This document shows, piece by piece, positions 1-4,882 of a DNA stretch of 7,042 nucleotides. The stretch comes from JdFR-22 sp046537735 (GTDB lineage Archaea > Halobacteriota > Archaeoglobi > Archaeoglobales > Archaeoglobaceae). The DNA lies in NCBI GenBank assembly GCA_046537735.1, contig JBKHKH010000102.1, positions 1-7,042 of the forward strand, written 5' to 3'. Position numbers and translations under genes: made by a program. Under the pieces are notes generated by a model. It had not been told where the DNA came from. It searched no databases and was given only the letters and a program-made list of their open reading frames with translations. Position 1 is the stretch's first letter; each line of letters begins with the position of its first letter.

Positions 1-613
1 CTTTTGCTTTTTTGAGGCGTTCTGCCGCTTTTGTAACATCCCTCGGAGGAGGTATTATCACGTGATCGCCTACAAGCTCGTTCTCAGGCCAGTTGGCTGG
101 TATAGCCACTTTTTGCTCATCAGCTACCTGAAACGCCTTCATCATTCGGAGGAATTCGTCCATATTCCTGCCCAGCTCCTGCGGGTAGAACAGCATTGCC
201 CTTATGACTGAGCTGGGATCTACTATGAACACTGCCCTGACAGTACTGCTTCCCTGTTGAGGGAGCATTCCCAGGGTTTCTGCTACCTTACCTCTATCAT
301 CAGCAATTATGGGGAACTCTATCTGTTCACCCAGATTATCTTTTATCCACTCTTCCCATTTTATATGACTGAATACCTGATCTATACTCAATCCAATAAG
401 CTCAGTATTCAGCTCTTTGAACTTATCGAACCTTTTCTGGAATGCATAGAACTCTGTGGTGCATACAGGCGTAAAATCAGCCGGATGGGAGAAAAGCAAG
501 AACCACATTCCCTTGTAATCATCTGGCAGAACTTTCTTACCATGGGTCGTAACTACCTCCAATCGGGGGAACTTAGACCCTATCATTATATTTCCCAATT
601 CTTTTTCTTCCAC
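1..613 (-). CDS. Archaeal 1-Cys-type peroxiredoxin (Prx6/AhpC-TSA family), 3'-truncated by window edge
   Basis: The enzyme reduces hydrogen peroxide and organic hydroperoxides in the cytoplasm through a peroxidatic cysteine. The visible 204 residues carry the family signature PADFTPVCTTEF (about 44-55) with the peroxidatic Cys at 51 and its Thr partner at 48, the GLSID segment (74-78), FPIIAD (100-105), and the active-site Arg in STVRAVFIVDP (R126). The Prx6-type C-terminal arm follows, with NWPENE and VIIPPPRDV near residues 175-195. Archaeal members are usually 200-250 residues, and only the extreme C-terminus is missing. No second cysteine occurs in the visible part. In related archaeal enzymes the resolving cysteines lie in the C-terminal tail, which is outside the window, so 1-Cys versus 2-Cys cannot be decided. 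The GTG start at 613 was chosen because GAGGTGG lies 5 bases before it; an in-frame GTG three codons upstream overlaps that site. The family call is very secure. Confidence 0.95.
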   Translation of the reverse strand, partial: MEEKELGNIMIGSKFPRLEVVTTHGKKVLPDDYKGMWFLLFSHPADFTPVCTTEFYAFQKRFDKFKELNTELIGLSIDQVFSHIKWEEWIKDNLGEQIEFPIIADDRGKVAETLGMLPQQGSSTVRAVFIVDPSSVIRAMLFYPQELGRNMDEFLRMMKAFQVADEQKVAIPANWPENELVGDHVIIPPPRDVTKAAERLKKAK

Positions 614-618
614 TATAA

Positions 619-625
619 CCACCTC
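619..625 (-). promoter_or_regulatory. Shine-Dalgarno site of the peroxiredoxin gene
   Basis: On the minus strand GAGGTGG is followed by five bases and then GTG. It matches the anti-SD end of archaeal 16S rRNA and decides the start between two in-frame GTG codons nine bases apart. Confidence 0.7.
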
Positions 626-658
626 TTGAAAAATTTTATTTCAAACTGTTCACTGGCA

Positions 659-668
659 TAATATAAAA
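659..668 (-). promoter_or_regulatory. Putative TATA box of the peroxiredoxin gene
   Basis: On the minus strand the sequence reads GATTAA-TTTTATATTA, an archaeal-style TATA box with an A-rich BRE-like stretch before it. A start site about 25-27 bp downstream would fall near 637-640, giving a leader of about 25 bases that contains the Shine-Dalgarno site. This suggests the gene can be transcribed independently of the adenylate-forming enzyme gene upstream on the same strand. It was called by eye only. Confidence 0.5.
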
Positions 669-757
669 TTAATCACATGGATTACTATCAGAATTCATAT
701 TATTAATTCGAAATTCATCTATAAATCTATAAGTTAGCGACGACCAACAGAATCAGA

Positions 758-2269
758 TCACTGTTCTAAGATCAGGAAGTAAAACTTCCATTTTTTTATT
801 GCTCCCTTGGGCATTTTCCCCTCTCTCACGCTCTCAAAAAGTTTATTTCTTTCCAGAATAATTTCTAGGGGTCTGCTTTCAATTATCAAGCCTTCACACC
901 TGAAAACGAACCCGTATCTCTCAAAATTATCTTCTCTGGTCAGTTCAGAACTTACTACCTTGCATTCTTCTTCAGAAGCTTCTGCAGGAATATAGAGTTT
1001 TTTGGATTCATAAACGAAAAATAAGGGCCCGGACAGCTTGACCTGGAGCATTTTCTCCACAAACTGGATTATCTTATGAGTATTGAGTATCTCCACATCT
1101 CCTTTTTTAAAATACCCTCCCGCGAACAGCTTATAATCGGGGAAACCCTTCACTTCTTCTCTGGTCTTAAGTTTAAATGAGCCTCTTAAGATCTCTCCGT
1201 TTATTACCGGTAAAGAACACGTATTTTCGATTACCAGGAGATCTCCTGTATCAATGTTGACCCAGTCCCTGGATAAGGATACCAGCAGGTTACCATAGCG
1301 ATGTTCAGTCCTTGACAATGGTTCAAGAGTGTTGTTCTCTATAACAGGAAGAGTTAAAGGGAAAACATACATATTTTTGCCTGTGAGCAAACTGGAAGCG
1401 AAAGGACCTATTTCACTACCCACATACAGATTGTTGAACCTGGCATTGGCATCCGCAAATCCTTCGATCTTTCTCCATTGCTCTGAATTGAGAGAAGTAA
1501 AGCTGAAGATAAAGGTGCAATCCGTAAATTTCTCAGAGAGTCTCTTCTGAACCTCTTTAGCAGCCCTCTCCACTCCCAATCTATCGATCAATTTAGAGAC
1601 TTCACATTGTTTGTTTTTCTGGTAACTTTTCTCCATATAACTCCGGAGGCTGTTGATATCAGCCCATTTGAGTATGGTTGATGCTGGAGCGGAGACCACT
1701 GAGACATCCTCCATCTCTAATAAACGGGAGAGAACTTCCACATCTCTGGAGTTCTTATAAAAATCAATAAGATACGATCTGGGGCTGAACATGGACAATA
1801 CCAGCCTCTGAGAGAACTCTGAGGAGTAAAGTCTGACACTCTTACCGTCAAAACCGTCGGTAGTCAATCTGGTGGGAACGAATATTATGGCCGACGAGTT
1901 CTTCTTTAAGCCTGCAGAGTCGAATATGGCCTGCATCCCAGGAGCCCATATCTTTTCCACTAATTCGTTGGTTATGTGGAAATATTTGGGCTCAGATCCA
2001 GAAGTCCCAGAAGTGTGACATAGAATTGGTTGTTCAAAACCCAGGTCTTCGAAGGGGGGCACCGCCATCTCATGAGAGTCCGTCTTTTTGGTGAGAATAT
2101 TGTCGAATGCATCTACTTCCAATCCCAAATTCTTCAGAACAGCATCTTCGTATTCCTCTTTAGAGGAGATATCCACCCATTTCTTCCAATCAACTTTTTT
2201 GAGGTCCTTGAACTTGCTGTTAAATATTCCCTGGATCTGAGGATCGAAATCGATTTTCTGAAGGTTCAC
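758..2269 (-). CDS. ANL/GH3-like adenylate-forming enzyme (acyl-AMP ligase), substrate unknown
   Basis: This is probably a soluble enzyme that activates a carboxylic acid as an acyl-adenylate and passes it to CoA, an amino acid or another acceptor. The supporting motifs are a glycine/serine-rich P-loop TSGTSGSEPK at 86-95 (ANL motif A3), YVGSEIGPF at 282-290 (A5-like, with the Glu that binds Mg-ATP), and DTGD at 340-343 (A7, ribose-binding Asp). A GGYFKKGDVEI segment near 385-395 looks like the A8 hinge, and PKGAIKKWKF at 487-496 resembles the A10 region with the catalytic Lys. The 503-residue length is near complete for GH3, LuxE-like or phenylacetate-CoA/F390 ligase relatives, with no signal peptide or membrane helix. 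The start is GTG; an in-frame TAG lies six codons upstream, so no earlier start is possible. No carrier protein or dehydrogenase lies beside it, so the substrate cannot be inferred. The superfamily is likely; the subfamily is uncertain. Confidence 0.75.
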   Translation of the reverse strand: MNLQKIDFDPQIQGIFNSKFKDLKKVDWKKWVDISSKEEYEDAVLKNLGLEVDAFDNILTKKTDSHEMAVPPFEDLGFEQPILCHTSGTSGSEPKYFHITNELVEKIWAPGMQAIFDSAGLKKNSSAIIFVPTRLTTDGFDGKSVRLYSSEFSQRLVLSMFSPRSYLIDFYKNSRDVEVLSRLLEMEDVSVVSAPASTILKWADINSLRSYMEKSYQKNKQCEVSKLIDRLGVERAAKEVQKRLSEKFTDCTFIFSFTSLNSEQWRKIEGFADANARFNNLYVGSEIGPFASSLLTGKNMYVFPLTLPVIENNTLEPLSRTEHRYGNLLVSLSRDWVNIDTGDLLVIENTCSLPVINGEILRGSFKLKTREEVKGFPDYKLFAGGYFKKGDVEILNTHKIIQFVEKMLQVKLSGPLFFVYESKKLYIPAEASEEECKVVSSELTREDNFERYGFVFRCEGLIIESRPLEIILERNKLFESVREGKMPKGAIKKWKFYFLILEQ

Positions 2270-2292
2270 TATCTCACTATTTCTCTAAGAGT

Positions 2293-2310
2293 CCGAAAGT
2301 TTAAATTTCT
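2293..2310. promoter_or_regulatory. Two-way BRE/TATA-like box between divergent genes
   Basis: The plus strand reads CCGAAAG then TTTAAATTT (2300-2308), a good archaeal BRE/TATA pair. The minus strand reads AAGAAATTTAAAC. In the minus direction a start site about 27 bp away falls near 2277, only a few bases before the GTG at 2269, so this is the best promoter for the adenylating enzyme. In the plus direction it would give a leader of about 40 bases for the membrane protein. Confidence 0.5.
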
Positions 2311-2333
2311 TGTTACTGACGGAGATATGGATA

Positions 2334-2347
2334 CAAAGGTTTTTAAA
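2334..2347 (+). promoter_or_regulatory. Putative TATA box giving a near-leaderless transcript of the Cys-cluster membrane protein
   Basis: CAAAGG followed by TTTTTAAA (2340-2347) is centred about 28 bp before the ATG at 2372, so transcription would begin at or next to the start codon. This competes with the box at 2300-2308 as the plus-strand promoter. A GGGAG stretch at 2363-2367 could serve as a ribosome site only if the longer leader is made. Confidence 0.45.
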
Positions 2348-2371
2348 GACAACTAGATTTGCGGGAGAATA

Positions 2372-2839
2372 ATGGGTGAGTTTGGCTGCAGAGAGTGGTT
2401 GTCATTTCTTCCACTGTTCTCTGCCTATGTTATATTGGGATCGTATTTTCTTTTTATTTTCAACTCTTTGTCAGGTTATATTTACCTGGCATATTTTATT
2501 TTCATCTACACAGGAGCGACAATGTGGATCTTTTGCACCAAATGCCCTCATTACGGGCAGTGCTGTTCATACATATTTGCCGGCCTTTTGGCCCAGAAAC
2601 TGTTCTCAAGAAAGGAAGGAGAGTTTAAATTCCTTGAAAAAGCTTTTCCTGTTGCTGCTTTCATTGTCTTGCTTGTATTCCCCCTATTGTTTGCACTCGA
2701 TAGACCGGCATACTTGCTGTCCTTTCTGGGGATAATAATCTCAATAGCTGTGGTTAAACCGTTTATTATTTGTGCTACATGCAAGAATACCGATTGCCTG
2801 GGAAAGAAGATTTCACTGAGAATAAAGAATGGGGATTGA
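2372..2839 (+). CDS. Four-helix membrane protein with two cysteine clusters, function unknown
   Basis: This is an integral membrane protein of 155 residues that I cannot assign to a named family. Hydrophobic helices lie at about 10-30, 36-54, 91-109 and 113-133. A cysteine cluster follows helix 2, C55-x2-C58-P-H-Y-G-x-C64-C65, and another follows helix 4, C134-x2-C137-x4-C142. The layout is therefore a repeated unit of two helices plus CxxC-x(4-5)-C. The basic loop at 76-90 (KLFSRKEGEFKFLEK) and basic tail (KKISLRIK) suggest by the positive-inside rule that both clusters face the cytoplasm. Six or seven cysteines on one face could hold a metal or Fe-S centre or form a redox disulfide; this is inference. 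It is divergent from the adenylating enzyme and 58 bp ahead of the next plus-strand gene. ATG at 2372 is the first start in frame and is preceded by GGGAG. Overlapping reading frames on both strands are shadows. Confidence 0.85.
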   Translation: MGEFGCREWLSFLPLFSAYVILGSYFLFIFNSLSGYIYLAYFIFIYTGATMWIFCTKCPHYGQCCSYIFAGLLAQKLFSRKEGEFKFLEKAFPVAAFIVLLVFPLLFALDRPAYLLSFLGIIISIAVVKPFIICATCKNTDCLGKKISLRIKNGD

Positions 2840-2850
2840 GTCTTGCTTAA

Positions 2851-2860
2851 TTATTTAAAT
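2851..2860 (+). promoter_or_regulatory. Putative TATA box of the 225-residue orphan gene
   Basis: TTATTTAAAT within the 58 bp gap is centred about 42 bp before the ATG at 2898. A start site near 2882 would give a leader of about 15 bases containing the Shine-Dalgarno site. Co-transcription with the membrane protein gene upstream is also possible. Confidence 0.45.
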
Positions 2861-2883
2861 GGTATAAATCGAGATCGTCCCAT

Positions 2884-2890
2884 GTGGAGG
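2884..2890 (+). promoter_or_regulatory. Shine-Dalgarno site of the orphan gene
   Basis: GTGGAGG lies 7 bases before ATG 2898. It supports this ATG over the out-of-frame ATGs at 2882 and 2893. Confidence 0.6.
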
Positions 2891-2897
2891 GAATGCA

Positions 2898-3575
2898 ATG
2901 CCATCATTGGAGACTCATAGTAGGATTGCTGAGCTATTGGGAGTGGACAGTACTATCTTCAAGGGAGTAAATGAGATAGTCGTCTCCGATAAAAGTGATA
3001 AGGAGCAATGGAAGAGGACATTAGAGTTAATCAAGGTAAAAAATACCTCAAGCTCAACTGATAAACAGAAGGTCAAGGAATTGATCAAGAACAACTGGTG
3101 GTCTGCTAAATGCCAGAAGGATATACCTTGTTTCTTCTTTAAAGCTCAAACCGCATATGATAACTTTGGGGTGGACGGGTTAAGGGCTTACTTTCTTTAT
3201 CACACCATAGAATATGCAGATTGGTGGCAGAATCCACCAGAACCCTATCTCCTTCTAAAGGTGAGGAAGCAGCCGGAGATGACCAGAAAAGAAGAGAGAA
3301 AACTTCTGAGCTACATTAAACAGAAGCTATTCAAATATCAAGAGTTCTCTCTTCGCCCTGTGAGCAGTGATATAAATCTTGTTTGCTACCATCTTCTCGA
3401 TAAAGGACTTTTTGATATAAGTGGTAGTTTTGAGGAGTTAAATGTCAAATACAGGTTCAATGAGAGAACAGAGAGTTTTATGAAGGATGTCTTCTCCCAG
3501 GTGAAGAACAGGTTCTCAGAAATACTGGAAGTCATATATAAGGATGCGCCAGAACCAGAGCACCTCAAGTCTTGA
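2898..3575 (+). CDS. Uncharacterised protein, 225 residues, probably soluble
   Basis: I do not recognise this protein. It has no signal peptide or membrane helix and looks mostly helical and highly charged. The N-terminus (METH-like: MPSLETHSRIAELLG at 1-15, then VNEIVVSD at 24-31) looks like a short helical module, followed by a polar Lys/Ser linker near 46-60. The centre is rich in aromatics: NNWW (65-68), C72 and C78 around a Phe cluster (FFF 79-81), then DGLRAYFLYHTIEYADWW (93-110), which has a His, Glu and Asp in one predicted helix. The C-terminal third is again charged and helical (RKEERKLL, FNERTESFMKDVFSQVKNRF). A conserved aromatic-acidic helix could be an active or binding surface, but this is guesswork. 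It is a real gene: it has a good ribosome site, archaeal codon use and a tight convergent end with the protease gene (23 bp). Confidence 0.85.
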   Translation: MPSLETHSRIAELLGVDSTIFKGVNEIVVSDKSDKEQWKRTLELIKVKNTSSSTDKQKVKELIKNNWWSAKCQKDIPCFFFKAQTAYDNFGVDGLRAYFLYHTIEYADWWQNPPEPYLLLKVRKQPEMTRKEERKLLSYIKQKLFKYQEFSLRPVSSDINLVCYHLLDKGLFDISGSFEELNVKYRFNERTESFMKDVFSQVKNRFSEILEVIYKDAPEPEHLKS

Positions 3576-3598
3576 GATATGGGACAGTAATTGCATCC

Positions 3599-4696
3599 TC
3601 AGATTGTGTAGAAAGGCACGGGAGTAAAGCAGGCTAACATCACTCCAAATATAAGGACTCCTGCTACTTTTCGTTTAAAATCCAGATCTTCGATATCATT
3701 GAGAGGTGGGGGGTGTCCCGCACTGTGGAAGAAAGACCCAATAAGTCCCCATATAATCCATACACTTCCGTTAGAGCCCATCATTGACAATATGAAGCCC
3801 AACCCGAACAGTATCAGAGGAACTATACCAGAAATGTACTTGTACCATTGTCCAAAAAGGGCTCTGGCTATATGCCCTCCATCAAGCTGACCTACAGGGA
3901 GCAGGTTCAAAAAGGTGACGAAGAAACCCACCCAGCCCGCAAAGGCCACAGGATGAAGAATCCCTTCATTCAAGTTGACCGGAACGAGCTCTATCAGAGC
4001 CTGGTAGATTAGAGGTGTTCCCAACGCAATGCCGATCCCTTGTTCTCCATCTAAAGGAAGCTGGATATCTATAGGAGAGATCATAAGGCCTATAATTGTT
4101 ACAGGAATAGCGAACACCAGACCCAGCACCGGTCCAGCTATACCTATATCGAACATGGACTTTCTATCTGGCATGGGGCTTTTCATGCTTATAACTGCAC
4201 CGAAGGTTCCCAGTAAGGTTGGCGCAGGGATGAAGAACGGAAGAGTAGCCACAACGTTTCTCTTTTTGGATATGATATAATGGCCGAACTCATGCATACC
4301 GAGTACGGTCATAATGGCCAGCGTAAAGGGCCAACCCTTCCATATCAACAGAGGGTTTTCCACTAAATTGACACCCAAAAGGAGGGCTCCTGCTACCAGC
4401 GTAGTCAAAATGGTGAGAATAAAAAGGATTAGATGTTTGGTACCTGAACTAGATTCTTCGGTCTTTATCTGGGGTCTAATTGTTATCAGGATGTCCTCTC
4501 CTTTCTGAGATATGAAAGGAATATAACCTATCTCTTTTAACCTATTTACAAGCCTCTTGGCTCCTTCTCCGGGATCGGTGGGTTTCTGACACCGAAAGAA
4601 AATATGGTTTCCTCTAAAAATCCCTTCTTTAATGACGAACTCGCTGTTTATTCTATCCGTCACTGCTTCCATGTCCCAACGATATGATGCATCCAT
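3599..4696 (-). CDS. Site-2 protease (M50 family) intramembrane zinc metalloprotease
   Basis: This polytopic membrane protease cleaves substrates inside the bilayer, typically releasing membrane-tethered regulators in signalling or stress responses. The zinc motif HEFGH is at 135-139 in helix 2, and the third ligand motif NLLPVGQLDGGH at 264-275 supplies Asp272. GTFGAVISMKSP (163-174) and GIAGPVLGL (185-193) are further hallmarks of the M50/EGY-like group. The C-terminal GHPPPLNDIEDLD and FTPVPF segments are typical of archaeal members. Residues 1-75 form a soluble N-terminal domain with predicted alpha/beta pattern, usual for archaeal and plastid relatives; there is no PDZ domain. Membrane helices lie near 89-110, 122-142, 184-206, 248-266, 285-320 and 345-362. 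The full 365-residue length is intact. The ATG at 4696 lies just after a TATA box and an inverted repeat, so the mRNA is probably leaderless or nearly so. Its substrate is not evident here. Confidence 0.95.
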   Translation of the reverse strand: MDASYRWDMEAVTDRINSEFVIKEGIFRGNHIFFRCQKPTDPGEGAKRLVNRLKEIGYIPFISQKGEDILITIRPQIKTEESSSGTKHLILFILTILTTLVAGALLLGVNLVENPLLIWKGWPFTLAIMTVLGMHEFGHYIISKKRNVVATLPFFIPAPTLLGTFGAVISMKSPMPDRKSMFDIGIAGPVLGLVFAIPVTIIGLMISPIDIQLPLDGEQGIGIALGTPLIYQALIELVPVNLNEGILHPVAFAGWVGFFVTFLNLLPVGQLDGGHIARALFGQWYKYISGIVPLILFGLGFILSMMGSNGSVWIIWGLIGSFFHSAGHPPPLNDIEDLDFKRKVAGVLIFGVMLACFTPVPFYTI

Positions 4697-4700
4697 TTTT

Positions 4701-4720
4701 GAGGGGTTATGTTAACCCTC
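4701..4720. promoter_or_regulatory. Inverted repeat at the protease transcription start: candidate operator
   Basis: GGGTTA-TGT-TAACCC (4704-4718) is a perfect 6 bp inverted repeat with a 3-base centre. It extends to GAGGG on both sides if one extra G is allowed. It lies exactly between the TATA box at 4721-4730 and the ATG at 4696, where a bound repressor would block transcription. An RNA hairpin is less likely because most of it would be at or before the start site. Confidence 0.45.
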
Positions 4721-4730
4721 TTTAAAATAT
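4721..4730 (-). promoter_or_regulatory. Putative TATA box of the site-2 protease gene
   Basis: On the minus strand GTGAAAT-ATTTTAAAG gives a BRE/TATA-like pair centred about 30 bp before the ATG at 4696, predicting a start site near 4700 and a very short leader. Confidence 0.5.
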
Positions 4731-4741
4731 TTCACATTGCG

Positions 4742-4812
4742 ATTCATTAGCATTACGTGTAGACCTGCAACATCATTTTTTAGATTACCACCATTCACAC
4801 GGCCTAATGAAT
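4742..4812. repeat. Perfect 9 bp inverted repeat with 53 bp spacing in the divergent region
   Basis: ATTCATTAG at 4742-4750 is the exact reverse complement of CTAATGAAT at 4804-4812. The pair sits between the protease and helicase promoters, one arm close behind each. It could be two half-sites for a protein that loops or co-regulates both genes, or it could be chance in AT-rich DNA. Confidence 0.3.
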
Positions 4813-4844
4813 ACTCTTATTACCATCCTCTACGTCTTTTGTTC

Positions 4845-4860
4845 AGTTTAGTTTAGTTTA
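4845..4860 (+). promoter_or_regulatory. Tandem AGTTT run overlapping the helicase TATA region
   Basis: Three perfect AGTTT units (4845-4859) run into AGATG. The TTTAGTTTA portion is centred about 28 bp before the ATG at 4883, the spacing expected for a leaderless archaeal transcript, and no Shine-Dalgarno site precedes that ATG. The run therefore probably acts as the TATA element; copy-number change by slippage could alter promoter spacing. Confidence 0.45.
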
Positions 4861-4882
4861 GATGAAATCACGCTGAATTCCT

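Noticed and set aside
257..661. 134-codon open frame on the plus strand
   Set aside because: It is antisense to the clearly recognisable peroxiredoxin, has no ribosome site, and its translation looks like a random shadow.
2376..2735. Alternative plus-strand frame of 119 codons inside the membrane protein gene
   Set aside because: It overlaps the 155-residue frame, which has the better start context, coherent helices and paired Cys motifs; the alternative is an out-of-frame shadow.
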